Positions 6,803-13,881 of a stretch of DNA of 14,581 bases are shown here, in pieces. Made by a program: the position numbers and the translations under genes. The stretch is from an uncultured bacterium. Lineage in GTDB: Bacteria; Actinomycetota; Actinomycetes; S36-B12. Every line of letters begins with the position of its first letter. The first letter of the stretch is position 1. The notes under the pieces are model-generated. The model did no database searches. It saw only the letters and a program-made list of their open reading frames with translations, and was not told the DNA's origin. The stretch covers positions 1 through 14,581 of the forward strand of contig CAIVQM010000111.1 of assembly GCA_903908025.1 (NCBI GenBank), given 5' to 3'.

Positions 6803-8094
6803 CAGCCGTCCAGATAGCGCTCGCGCTCCCAGTCGAGGTCGGCACTGGCTCCAGCAGCCTCGATTTCAATGCGCGCCATCGTGGCGTAGTGGTCCTGCAC
6901 CTCGGGTCCGAACGTCTCGCGCACCCACGTCGAACCCTCCCAAGCGGCGAGGGCCTCGCCGAGGGTTGTCGGCAGGGGGTCCGCGGTCGGGCTCACGACA
7001 GGCGGGACCTTGGCCTGATGGGTGATGCCGTCCAGTCCGGCAGCAATCGTCGCGGCCGCCGTGAGGTACGGGTTGGCGTCACTGCCCGGGATGCGATTCT
7101 CGATGCGCAGCGCGGTGTCTGATCCCACGACCCGGACGGCGCACGTGCGGTTGTCCTCGCCCCACGTCAGATGCGTCGGCGCGAACGGGTCGGTCCCGAA
7201 TCGGCGGTAGGAGTTCACGTTTGGCGCGTAGAGGAGGCACAGTTCGGCTGCGTGCTCCAGCAGTCCAGCCACGAACGCCTTGCCGACTTCGGACAGACCC
7301 GCCTCGCCGTAGCGATCGGCGAGCGGTGCACCACCCCGCTGGCCGCGCAGGGAGACGCTCATATGGCCGGAGACGCCACTGTCGCCATGGGCCGCCATGA
7401 AGGTTGCGGTGCAACCCTCCAGAGCGGCGATGTCCTTGATGGCATTTCTCGACATGACGGCCCCGTCGCAGATCCGCATCGGGTCGCCGGGTCGCATCGT
7501 AACCTCGAAGTGTCCGGTGCCGGGAAGCCCGAAGGTGCCCTCGATGTCGATGCCCATGTCGGAGATGGCGCGCCGAATTCGGTGCAGGGTCGGCTCCAGC
7601 CGAGCCGATCGTGCGGCGAGGTGATTGCCGCCCATGGCGGGCTCGGCGGTGATGAGGGTGAACTCCAGCCCAGGCCCGAGGAGCGCTGTGTAGCTCGCCG
7701 CCTCGAGGCGGCCGGCCTGTCGCCGCAGGACCGTCCTCGGCGCGATCGATACCGGCGAGCCATCGATGAATTCGAGGTCGCCGAGGACCCCGACGGTGCC
7801 GGGCTGCCATGGCATCCGGAAGAGCGTCGTCGGATCGACTCGCAGGTGCAGGCTGGGGTACCCCGACGCCGGGTCGGCGATCGGGTAGGTCGAATTCACC
7901 TGTCCGGTGGCATCGGTGGCCAGCAGGGAGGACGGCACGTACATCCCCGACGCGAGCACCTCCGACATGAAGTAATCGGCGGTGAGTCGGGCACCGACGA
8001 GTCGGCCCTGACCGTCGGTGCAGGCGACCATGATCGTGTCGACGGCCTTCTTCTCGATCTCGAACTCGAAATCGCCCATCGTGAGTCTGGCCAT
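6799..8094 (-). CDS. Glutamine-synthetase-like protein with missing metal ligands
   Basis: This 431-residue protein has the GS beta-grasp plus catalytic domain layout and clear relatedness to the GS at 10312-11679, for example NSYRR, DNRTCAVR, RIENRIPGSDANPYL and GEALAAWE. Set against that paralogue and against Salmonella GS, key positions differ. The first Glu of the ELE motif is G142 (E144 kept). The Glu of KGECN is L190 (E197 kept). The second His of HxH is S246 (H244 kept). The first two are metal ligands in working GS enzymes. A stretch of about 15 residues after the first motif is also missing. It is probably a non-ligating or re-purposed GS relative. The start at 8094 is chosen because AGGAGG lies 5 nt upstream; an in-frame ATG at 8121 is less likely. 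It diverges from the gamma-glutamyl hydrolase gene. Confidence 0.88.
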   Translation of the reverse strand: MARLTMGDFEFEIEKKAVDTIMVACTDGQGRLVGARLTADYFMSEVLASGMYVPSSLLATDATGQVNSTYPIADPASGYPSLHLRVDPTTLFRMPWQPGTVGVLGDLEFIDGSPVSIAPRTVLRRQAGRLEAASYTALLGPGLEFTLITAEPAMGGNHLAARSARLEPTLHRIRRAISDMGIDIEGTFGLPGTGHFEVTMRPGDPMRICDGAVMSRNAIKDIAALEGCTATFMAAHGDSGVSGHMSVSLRGQRGGAPLADRYGEAGLSEVGKAFVAGLLEHAAELCLLYAPNVNSYRRFGTDPFAPTHLTWGEDNRTCAVRVVGSDTALRIENRIPGSDANPYLTAAATIAAGLDGITHQAKVPPVVSPTADPLPTTLGEALAAWEGSTWVRETFGPEVQDHYATMARIEIEAAGASADLDWERERYLDGC

Positions 8095-8099
8095 TGGTT

Positions 8100-8105
8100 C
8101 CTCCT
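8100..8105 (-). promoter_or_regulatory. Shine-Dalgarno AGGAGG of the GS-like gene
   Basis: A perfect AGGAGG on the minus strand lies 5 nt before the ATG at 8094, and it decides this start over the in-frame ATG at 8121. Confidence 0.85.
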
Positions 8106-8158
8106 CTTTCGGTGCGGACATTGAACCGCAGAGCCCAACTCGCTCATGGAGGCACTGG

Positions 8159-8164
8159 CAGACT
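8159..8164 (+). promoter_or_regulatory. Weak candidate -10 (CAGACT) for a leaderless hydrolase gene
   Basis: CAGACT ends 6 nt before the ATG at 8171 and matches TAnnnT except for the first base. GGAGG at 8149-8153 is 17 nt from the ATG, too far for a normal Shine-Dalgarno. This suggests a leaderless mRNA, but the evidence is thin. Confidence 0.25.
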
Positions 8165-8170
8165 CAGCAC

Positions 8171-8884
8171 ATGCCCGCCCCCGTCATCGGCCTGTCCTGC
8201 TACCTCGAGCCCGCCCGCTGGGGTGCCTGGGAACTGCCCGCGGCGCTGCTCCCTCAGTGGTACCTCGACCTGTTCAACGCGGCGGGTGCCACGGTCGTGC
8301 TCCTTCCGCCCGGCACCGATGCCTCTGCGGTGGATCGGCTCGACGGGCTCGCCCTGGTGGGCGGTGCCGACGTGGATTCCCGGCGCTACGGAGCCGAGCC
8401 GGATGAGACAGCCGATGTGCCGCGCTCGTCGCGCGACGAGTCCGAGCTCGCCCTGTACCAGCGTGCGCGAGAGCGGGGCCTGCCCGTGCTGGGGATCTGC
8501 CGGGGACTCCAGGTGATGGCGATCGCCCACGGTGGCACGCTCATCCAGAACCTGCCCGATGTCGATGGCACGATCGTGCACCGCGAGCGACCTGGGGCCT
8601 TCGTCGATCACGGTGCGACGTTCACCGCTGGTTCGCTGGCGGCATCGATCTTCGGCACCGAGTCCGTCACGGTGAACTCGTCACATCATCAGGCGGTGGA
8701 CTCGCCGGGTGACCTCGTGGTGACCGGCCGAGCGCCCGACGGCACGATCGAGACCTGCGAGGACCCCACGGCGGCCTTCTGTCTGGGCGTGCAGTGGCAT
8801 CCGGAGCACCCCGATCGGCGCGAAGCGGACCTGCCGATGGTGTCGGCCTTCGTCGCGGCCGCAGTCCGGTACCGCGACCGCTAG
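8171..8884 (+). CDS. Gamma-glutamyl-gamma-aminobutyrate hydrolase family protein (PuuD-like class-I amidotransferase)
   Basis: This 237-residue cytosolic enzyme of the peptidase C26 / class-I glutamine amidotransferase fold is predicted to cleave a gamma-glutamyl amide, releasing glutamate and an amino acid such as GABA, beta-alanine or glycine. The catalytic triad is visible as C110 in GICRGLQ, and H210 and E212 in GVQWHPE. GGADVD (64-69) is the family's oxyanion-side motif, and NSSHHQAV (169-176) is also typical. The start at 8171 gives the family N-terminus PVIGLSCY; an in-frame ATG at 8018 would run through the GS-like gene. It is transcribed away from the GS-like gene across 76 bp and converges with the aldehyde dehydrogenase, whose stop is 13 bp away. 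This context points to amine catabolism by the gamma-glutamyl route. Confidence 0.9.
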   Translation: MPAPVIGLSCYLEPARWGAWELPAALLPQWYLDLFNAAGATVVLLPPGTDASAVDRLDGLALVGGADVDSRRYGAEPDETADVPRSSRDESELALYQRARERGLPVLGICRGLQVMAIAHGGTLIQNLPDVDGTIVHRERPGAFVDHGATFTAGSLAASIFGTESVTVNSSHHQAVDSPGDLVVTGRAPDGTIETCEDPTAAFCLGVQWHPEHPDRREADLPMVSAFVAAAVRYRDR

Positions 8885-8897
8885 CTCGGAACGGGGG

Positions 8898-10256
8898 CTA
8901 GTCCTCGGTGCTGATGAAGACGTTCTTCGTCTCGGTGAAGGCGTCGAGGGCATCGGGTCCGAGCTCGCGACCGAGCCCGGAGCGCTTGAAGCCGCCGAAC
9001 GGGGTCCAGTAGCGCACGGACGAGTGCGAGTTGACCGACAGGTTGCCCGCGTCGATGCCGCGTGAGACGCGGATGGCCTTGCCGACGTCGCGTGTCCAGA
9101 TCGAGCCGGACAGCCCGTACTCCGAATCGTTCGCTAGCCGGATCGCGTCCGCCTCGTCGTCGAACGGAGTGACCGTGACGACGGGGCCGAAGATCTCCTC
9201 CTGGAAGGCGACCGCCGTGGATGCCACGGGCGCGAGCACCGTGGGGGGGAACCAGAACCCTGGGCCGTCGGGGCAACTGCCGCGGAACGCGACGGAGGCA
9301 CCGTCGGGAACGTAGGCGGCGACGCTGTCGAACTGGGTGCGGGAGATGAGTGGCCCCATCTCGGTTGCCTCCAGCGACGGATCGCCGACGACGACGCCCT
9401 TGACGGCCGACTCGAACAGCTCCATGAACCGATCGAAAGCCGTGCGCTGCACGAGGATGCGCGAGCGGGCGCAGCAGTCCTGGCCAGCGTTGTCGAATAC
9501 GCCGTAGGGCGCGGTCGCCGCGGCCTTCTCGAGATCGGCGTCCGCGAAGATGACGTTGGCGCTCTTGCCGCCCAGCTCCAGGGTGACGCGTTTCATCTGC
9601 GGCGCTGCGCCCGCCATGATCCGCTCCCCGACCGCCGTGCTGCCGGTGAAGACGATCTTGCGGACGAGCCGGTTCTCGACGAAGCGCTGGCCGACGACGG
9701 AGCCCTTGCCCGGGATGACGGTGAACACGTGCTCTGGGATGCCGGCCTCCAGCGCGAGTTCGCCGAGTCGGATCGCGGTCAGCGGCGTGAGCTCGGCGGG
9801 CTTGAGAACAACGGTGCAGCCAGCGGCCAGTGCAGGCGCGAAGCCCCAGCTGGCGATGGGCATCGGGAAGTTCCACGGCACGATGACGCCGACGACGCCG
9901 ACCGGCTCCTTGAATGTCACATCGAGGCCGCCCGCGACGGGGATCTGCCGACCGAACATCCGCTCGGGTGCGCCCGAGTAGTAGGCGAGCACGTTGGCGA
10001 CGTTGTTCGCCTCCCACCGTGCGTTGCCGATCGTGTGCCCGGAGTTCGCCACCTCGAGCAGGGCGAGCTCCTCGACATGGTCGCGGACCTTGTCGGAGAA
10101 GGCGCGCAGCAGGTTGGCGCGGTCGCCCGGCGCCAATGCCCGCCATGCCGGCCACGCTTCATGTGCGCGCGCGATGGCGGCGTCCGTGCCCTCCTCGTCA
10201 GTGGACGGGACGGTGGCGACGACCTGCTCGGTCGCGGGGTTGATCACGTCGTGCAT
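8898..10256 (-). CDS. NAD(P)-dependent aldehyde dehydrogenase (PuuC-like role)
   Basis: This 452-residue ALDH-superfamily enzyme oxidises an aldehyde to its acid, here probably a gamma-glutamylamino-aldehyde given the neighbours. Motifs in order are PWNFP (127-131), KPAELTP (152-158), the Rossmann FTGSTAVGE (203-211), the general base E227 in LELGGKS, and GQDCCARSR (258-266) with nucleophile C261. EEIFGPVV and PFGGFKRSGLGRELG follow near the C-terminus. It is somewhat shorter than the usual 480-500 residues because the N-terminus begins directly at HDVINPATE. The ATG at 10256 is preceded by CAGGAG at 5 nt; the frame stays open a further 90 codons upstream, but that stretch is a low-complexity shadow reaching into the GS gene. 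It lies 55 bp after the upstream GS on the same strand, probably in one operon. Substrate is inferred. Confidence 0.93.
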   Translation of the reverse strand: MHDVINPATEQVVATVPSTDEEGTDAAIARAHEAWPAWRALAPGDRANLLRAFSDKVRDHVEELALLEVANSGHTIGNARWEANNVANVLAYYSGAPERMFGRQIPVAGGLDVTFKEPVGVVGVIVPWNFPMPIASWGFAPALAAGCTVVLKPAELTPLTAIRLGELALEAGIPEHVFTVIPGKGSVVGQRFVENRLVRKIVFTGSTAVGERIMAGAAPQMKRVTLELGGKSANVIFADADLEKAAATAPYGVFDNAGQDCCARSRILVQRTAFDRFMELFESAVKGVVVGDPSLEATEMGPLISRTQFDSVAAYVPDGASVAFRGSCPDGPGFWFPPTVLAPVASTAVAFQEEIFGPVVTVTPFDDEADAIRLANDSEYGLSGSIWTRDVGKAIRVSRGIDAGNLSVNSHSSVRYWTPFGGFKRSGLGRELGPDALDAFTETKNVFISTED

Positions 10257-10261
10257 GTCTG

Positions 10262-10267
10262 CTCCTG
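10262..10267 (-). promoter_or_regulatory. Shine-Dalgarno CAGGAG of the aldehyde dehydrogenase gene
   Basis: CAGGAG on the minus strand sits 5 nt before the ATG at 10256. It fixes the start and excludes the longer open frame that reaches to 10526. Confidence 0.8.
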
Positions 10268-10311
10268 AGCCGTCGGCCTGCGGGTGCTGGGGGAGATGCG
10301 TGCGGGCTCTA

Positions 10312-11679
10312 TTAAAGCCGTTCGAAGCTGCGGTACCGCTCCCAGTCGGTGACGGTACGCCCGTAGTCGGCGAGTTCGATGCGGGCCATGTTCGTGTAGT
10401 GGTCCTGCACCTCCTGGCTGAAGGTCTCACGGATCCACGTGGATGACTCCCATGCCGCGAGCGCCTCACCCATCGATGAGGGAACGCGCTGCGAGTCGTC
10501 GGCGTACGCATTGCCGACGAACGCATCCTCCAGCGGCAGGTTGCGCTCGATGCCGTCCAGGCCGGCAGCCACCATTCCGGCGACCGCGAGGTAGGGGTTC
10601 ACGTCGCCACCGGGCACGCGGTTCTCCAGCCGCAGCGACTGGCCGTGGCCCACGAGCCGGAACGCGCACGTGCGGTTGTCGCGTCCCCAGCGGATGGCGG
10701 TCGGCGCGAACGAGCCCGGTACGTAGCGCTTGTAGGAGTTGATCTGCGGCGCGAACATCAGGGTCAGTTCGCGGGCGTGCGCCAGTTGGCCCGCGATGAA
10801 TGCGCGGCCGACATCGGAGAGCCCCTGTTCGGCATCGTCATGGTCAGCCATCACCATGCCGCCGTCGTTGCCTCGGAAGGACAGATGAATGTGGCAGGAG
10901 TTGCCTTCGCGCTGGTCGTACTTCGCCATGAAGGTCAGCGCCATGCCCTCCTGCGCCGCGATCTCCTTCGAGCCGTTCTTGTAGATGACGTGGTTGTCGC
11001 ACGTGCGCAGAGCGTCCTGGTACTTGAACGCGATCTCATGCTGTCCGAGGTTGCACTCGCCCTTGGCGCTCTCGACGACCATGCCCGCACCCGCCATGGC
11101 GAGCCGGATGCGGCGCAGCAGCGGCTCGACGCGTGCGGTGCCGAGCATGGAGTAGTCGACGTTGTAGAGGTTGGCGGGCGTGAGGTCGCGGTACCCCGAC
11201 ATCCACGCCTCCTCGTAACTGTCCTGGAAGACGATGAACTCGAGTTCGGTGCCGACGAAGGCGCCATAGCCGGCGTCACGCAGCCGGTCGACCTGCTTGC
11301 GCAGGATCTGTCGCGGCGACGGGGCGACCGGATCTCCCTCCTCCGTCTCCAGATCGCAGAGGACGCCGACGGTGCCGGGCTGCCAGGGGTTGCGGTGGAG
11401 GGTGCTCAGATCGGGGCGCATGACCATGTCGCCATAGCCGCTGTCCCACGATGACATCGCGTAGCCGTCGACCGTGTTCATGTCGACATCGACAGCCATC
11501 AGGTAGTTGCAGCCCTCGGTGTAGCCGGTCATGACCTCCTCGACGAAGTAGTCGGCGTCGATGCGCTTGCCCTGCAGCCGGCCCTGCATGTCCGTGATGG
11601 CGACGGCGACCGTGTCGATGGTGCCCTCGTCCACCTCGCGGCGCAGTGCTTCGGGGGTGAGCGGCTGGTGCCTGGCCAT
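10312..11679 (-). CDS. Glutamine synthetase family protein, probable gamma-glutamyl-amine ligase (PuuA/GlnA3/GlnA4-like)
   Basis: This 455-residue ATP-dependent ligase probably joins glutamate to a mono- or polyamine as the first step of its catabolism. All expected metal-site residues are present: E145 and E147 in GTELEF, E208 in KGEC, E215 in GQHE, H263 (with H265) in SCHIHLS, and E352 in RLENR. Substrate and phosphate residues are seen as NSYKR (314-318) and DNRTCAFR (334-341). Two features argue against a classical ammonia-using GlnA. The GS-I adenylylation site NLYDLPPE is absent, and the flap reads VPGSFAP where Salmonella GS has E327 (PGYEAP). The start at 11679 has AAGGAG 5 nt upstream; an earlier in-frame ATG at 11709 is less likely. 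It is the probable first gene of an operon with the aldehyde dehydrogenase. The amine substrate (putrescine, ethanolamine or other) cannot be decided here. Confidence 0.9.
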   Translation of the reverse strand: MARHQPLTPEALRREVDEGTIDTVAVAITDMQGRLQGKRIDADYFVEEVMTGYTEGCNYLMAVDVDMNTVDGYAMSSWDSGYGDMVMRPDLSTLHRNPWQPGTVGVLCDLETEEGDPVAPSPRQILRKQVDRLRDAGYGAFVGTELEFIVFQDSYEEAWMSGYRDLTPANLYNVDYSMLGTARVEPLLRRIRLAMAGAGMVVESAKGECNLGQHEIAFKYQDALRTCDNHVIYKNGSKEIAAQEGMALTFMAKYDQREGNSCHIHLSFRGNDGGMVMADHDDAEQGLSDVGRAFIAGQLAHARELTLMFAPQINSYKRYVPGSFAPTAIRWGRDNRTCAFRLVGHGQSLRLENRVPGGDVNPYLAVAGMVAAGLDGIERNLPLEDAFVGNAYADDSQRVPSSMGEALAAWESSTWIRETFSQEVQDHYTNMARIELADYGRTVTDWERYRSFERL

Positions 11680-11684
11680 GACGT

Positions 11685-11690
11685 CTCCTT
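11685..11690 (-). promoter_or_regulatory. Shine-Dalgarno AAGGAG of the gamma-glutamyl-amine ligase gene
   Basis: AAGGAG on the minus strand lies 5 nt before the ATG at 11679 and chooses this start over the ATG at 11709. Confidence 0.8.
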
Positions 11691-11712
11691 GAGGTGGACT
11701 ACATGGCATTCA

Positions 11713-11726
11713 ACCTCACCCGAGGT
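11713..11726. promoter_or_regulatory. Inverted repeat upstream of the ligase gene (possible operator)
   Basis: ACCTC-ACCC-GAGGT is a perfect 5-4-5 inverted repeat, 34 bp before the ligase start. Its right half continues as GAGGTGG (11722-11728), which recurs directly at 11691-11697, 31 bp away. This could be a regulator site for the GS/ALDH operon. No clear -10 could be picked out in the 84 bp gap, and a chance repeat is possible. Confidence 0.35.
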
Positions 11727-11763
11727 GGTGGTGGTGCTGTAACCCGTCCGGAGGGGGCGTCGA

Positions 11764-13098
11764 CTAGGAGAGAGCGGCGAGTTCCAACGGGTCGCGGAGG
11801 ATCCGGCGGGCATGCACCAGGGCGATGGCGAGATACGCCGCGACGGCGAGAATCCCCCACGCCAACGGGACCGCCAGCACGAGCACCGTCATTCCGACGG
11901 ACCGGCTCAGGGTGCCGATCGCCGAAGCCACCGGGGCTGGCTGGGCGCGGAAGGAATTGAAGTCCGTTGTCGCGGGTCGCTTAACCGACGGCACCAGGCC
12001 GGCGGCTGCAGCGGCGATCGCGACCAGCACCAGTTGAGGGAGCAGATGAAGCGGTGGCGCCGCCCCCACGAGCGCGGCGCTTGCGGCGGCGACGATAGCC
12101 AGCAGGAAGGCCCAGATCGACGTCGTGATGACGCGGGCGGCGAGCAGTTGCCAGCGCGAGGTCTTGCCCAGCAGCCACACGGCCGCCCCGCCGTCGTAGG
12201 CGAATCCATTGGCACCCAGCACGGCGGCGGCCGCCGCCGTCACGAAGAAGGCGATGCTCGCGGTCACGGCCTGTCCTCCGCTGCGCACAAGCAGCGGAGT
12301 CAGCACCGCGGTGACCAGCGTGCTTCGCGCCATGACGGACCTGCTGACTCCGGCCAGCATGACGACGAGGAGGGCCGCGAACGGCGCCCGCGGCACCCTG
12401 ATGGTCCGACCGGGCCTGACGACCTGCTCGGCCGGTCGGTTCAGGGCCCAGCCACCGAGCAGGGCCAGCAGGCCGGTGACCACGAGCACGACCAGATAGA
12501 CGGGCTGGGTGGTGGCGGCGAGCCACCAAGCACCGGGCCCGAGGCCGCTGGCGGCCAGCACCGTGGCGGTCAGCAGGACGACCCCGGCGACGGAGACCAG
12601 GGCAATGGTGGGGCCGACGCGGACGACGAGGATGGCTGACGCTGCGCCGCTCAACTGCCCGCAGGCCAGGCCGTTCCAGGCGAGGGCCAGGCCAGCGAGC
12701 CAGCCGGGCCAGCCGGCCGTAGCGGCACCGACGAGCGCAATGGCCGGCACGAAGAGCCCCGGACCGGCATCGGTGAGCGACGAGGCGAACCGGGTCCCGA
12801 AGCGGAAGGACTTGCCGGCACCTGCGGCCGCGAGGGCCATCGGATCGTCGCTCTCGCCGCCACCGAGGGCGGGCAGCAGCGCCAGCGCCGACCACAGCCC
12901 GGCCGCGAGCGGAAGCATCTGCTCAACGGTGATGCCCGCGTCGGCTGTGTACGGCTGCAGGGCTGCTGTCAGCATCGCTAGGCCGTGCATGACGATCGTG
13001 CCGATGACCGCGCCGATGGCGAAGGCGCGCGAGGTTCGCCAGCCGTTGCGCAGCTGATGGTGCATGCCGAGGCGGACGTCGGCCGTGGCGGAGCTCAT
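11764..13098 (-). CDS. ABC-type exporter membrane protein (permease)
   Basis: This 444-residue, strongly hydrophobic, Ala/Leu/Val-rich protein has about 10-12 membrane segments (for example near 28-47, 61-79, 112-127, 152-185, 190-217, 275-295 and 405-435). It has no signal peptide and no known catalytic motif. It resembles actinobacterial membrane proteins encoded next to single ABC ATPases (DUF6297-like, from memory and unconfirmed). The ATPase gene ends 10 bp upstream on the same strand, so the pair should form one exporter. The ATG at 13098 starts the first hydrophilic stretch SSATADVRL; the frame is open back to 13527 but only as a shadow of the ATPase gene. No strong Shine-Dalgarno is present, so coupling to the upstream gene is likely. 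Substrate unknown. Confidence 0.78.
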   Translation of the reverse strand: MSSATADVRLGMHHQLRNGWRTSRAFAIGAVIGTIVMHGLAMLTAALQPYTADAGITVEQMLPLAAGLWSALALLPALGGGESDDPMALAAAGAGKSFRFGTRFASSLTDAGPGLFVPAIALVGAATAGWPGWLAGLALAWNGLACGQLSGAASAILVVRVGPTIALVSVAGVVLLTATVLAASGLGPGAWWLAATTQPVYLVVLVVTGLLALLGGWALNRPAEQVVRPGRTIRVPRAPFAALLVVMLAGVSRSVMARSTLVTAVLTPLLVRSGGQAVTASIAFFVTAAAAAVLGANGFAYDGGAAVWLLGKTSRWQLLAARVITTSIWAFLLAIVAAASAALVGAAPPLHLLPQLVLVAIAAAAAGLVPSVKRPATTDFNSFRAQPAPVASAIGTLSRSVGMTVLVLAVPLAWGILAVAAYLAIALVHARRILRDPLELAALS

Positions 13099-13108
13099 GC
13101 GGGGACGC

Positions 13109-13804
13109 TCATGGGTTGGCCAGCCGCGACCACGCGGCCTTGAGCGTGCCGTGCTCGCGCAGCAGGTCTCCCGTCGGGTACGGGCCCGCCAGGTGGTGAT
13201 GCTGGAACACGGCGACGTCGTCGGCGATGACGGCGGCATCGAGGAGGTGGGTCGTGAGTACGACAGCGGCACCCGCGGTGCGCGCCTCGACCAGCAGTTC
13301 GGTGATGGTGTCGACGCCGTCGGGATCGACCCCGTCGAAGGGCTCGTCCACGAGCAGCAAGGGTGCTGCCGCCACGAGGGCCATGGCCATCGACAGTCGC
13401 CGGGACTGGCCGTGGGAGTACGCGCCGGCCGGCAGGTCGACGACCTCCTCAAGGGCCAGCCGGTCGATGAGTTCGGCAGCCCGGCCCTTCCAGCTCTCTG
13501 CCGCATGCAGGCGGGCGGCGAGCTCAAGATGCTCGCCTCCCGTCAGCCGTGGGAAGACGCCGCGGGTGTCCGGCACGTAGCCGGTGGCGCGGCGGGCATG
13601 GTCGCTGCCGCCCGGCTGGCCGTCGACGAGGTAGGTCCCGGCGCTCGCCTCGATCGCGCCGGACAGGATCTTGAGCGTGGTGGACTTTCCGCAGCCGTTG
13701 GGACCCAGAAGGGCGAGCATCCGGCCGGGCGCGACCGTGAAGCTGACGTCCTGCACGATGACGTGGTCACCGTAGGAGCGGCACAGTCCGCGCACGTCGA
13801 GCAT
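13109..13804 (-). CDS. ABC transporter ATP-binding protein
   Basis: This 231-residue ATPase powers the adjacent membrane protein. Walker A is GPNGCGKST (34-42), Walker B is LLLVDEP (149-155), the D-loop is GVDPDGVD, and the switch histidine is H186 in TTH. Two motif positions are unusual. The signature reads YSHGQSRR (129-136) instead of LSGGQ, and the Q-loop position in GYVPDTRGVFPRLT (76-89) is D79 rather than Gln. Type and size fit an ABC-2-like exporter. The ATG at 13804 is preferred over the in-frame GTG at 13861 because the family N-terminus begins at MLDVRGLCRSYGD and a TACGGT -10 box lies 6 nt upstream. It diverges from the phosphotransferase gene across 77 bp. Confidence 0.92.
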   Translation of the reverse strand: MLDVRGLCRSYGDHVIVQDVSFTVAPGRMLALLGPNGCGKSTTLKILSGAIEASAGTYLVDGQPGGSDHARRATGYVPDTRGVFPRLTGGEHLELAARLHAAESWKGRAAELIDRLALEEVVDLPAGAYSHGQSRRLSMAMALVAAAPLLLVDEPFDGVDPDGVDTITELLVEARTAGAAVVLTTHLLDAAVIADDVAVFQHHHLAGPYPTGDLLREHGTLKAAWSRLANP

Positions 13805-13810
13805 GCGCCA

Positions 13811-13816
13811 ACCGTA
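13811..13816 (-). promoter_or_regulatory. Candidate -10 box (TACGGT) for the leaderless ABC operon
   Basis: On the minus strand TACGGT fits TAnnnT and ends 6 nt before the ATG at 13804. There is no Shine-Dalgarno. Together with the plus-strand box at 13868 it makes the 77 bp gap a compact divergent promoter region. Confidence 0.55.
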
Positions 13817-13867
13817 CGCAGGGATGGCTTGCGCCGCCGTTCGACTCCGCCCGACGCCCAACTCGCC

Positions 13868-13873
13868 TACGCT
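13868..13873 (+). promoter_or_regulatory. Candidate -10 box (TACGCT) for the leaderless phosphotransferase gene
   Basis: TACGCT fits TAnnnT and ends 8 nt before the GTG at 13882; no Shine-Dalgarno is present. No good -35 is seen. Confidence 0.5.
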
Positions 13874-13881
13874 CGCTGATC

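Noticed and set aside
8018..8170. Earlier in-frame start for the gamma-glutamyl hydrolase
   Set aside because: It would run antisense into the GS-like gene, and the family N-terminus starts at the ATG at 8171.
8881..10155. Minus-strand open frame of 424 codons within the aldehyde dehydrogenase gene
   Set aside because: Arg/His/Gly-rich out-of-frame shadow; the ALDH frame carries every family motif.
10305..10319. Small hairpin (GGCT...AGCC) over the stop codon of the intact GS gene
   Set aside because: Only four or five pairs, no T-run, and the operon seems to continue into the ALDH gene; too weak to call a terminator.
10257..10526. 90-codon N-terminal extension of the aldehyde dehydrogenase
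   Set aside because: Low-complexity sequence overlapping the end of the upstream GS; a clear Shine-Dalgarno marks the ATG at 10256.
7792..11390. Similar 20-base stretches in the two GS genes (around 7795 and 11370)
   Set aside because: They encode the conserved PWQPGTVGVL segment of paralogous proteins and are not a mobile or recombination repeat.
13099..13527. N-terminal extension of the ABC membrane protein
   Set aside because: These 143 codons are a Ser/Pro/Arg-rich shadow of the ATPase gene; the membrane protein begins sensibly at 13098.
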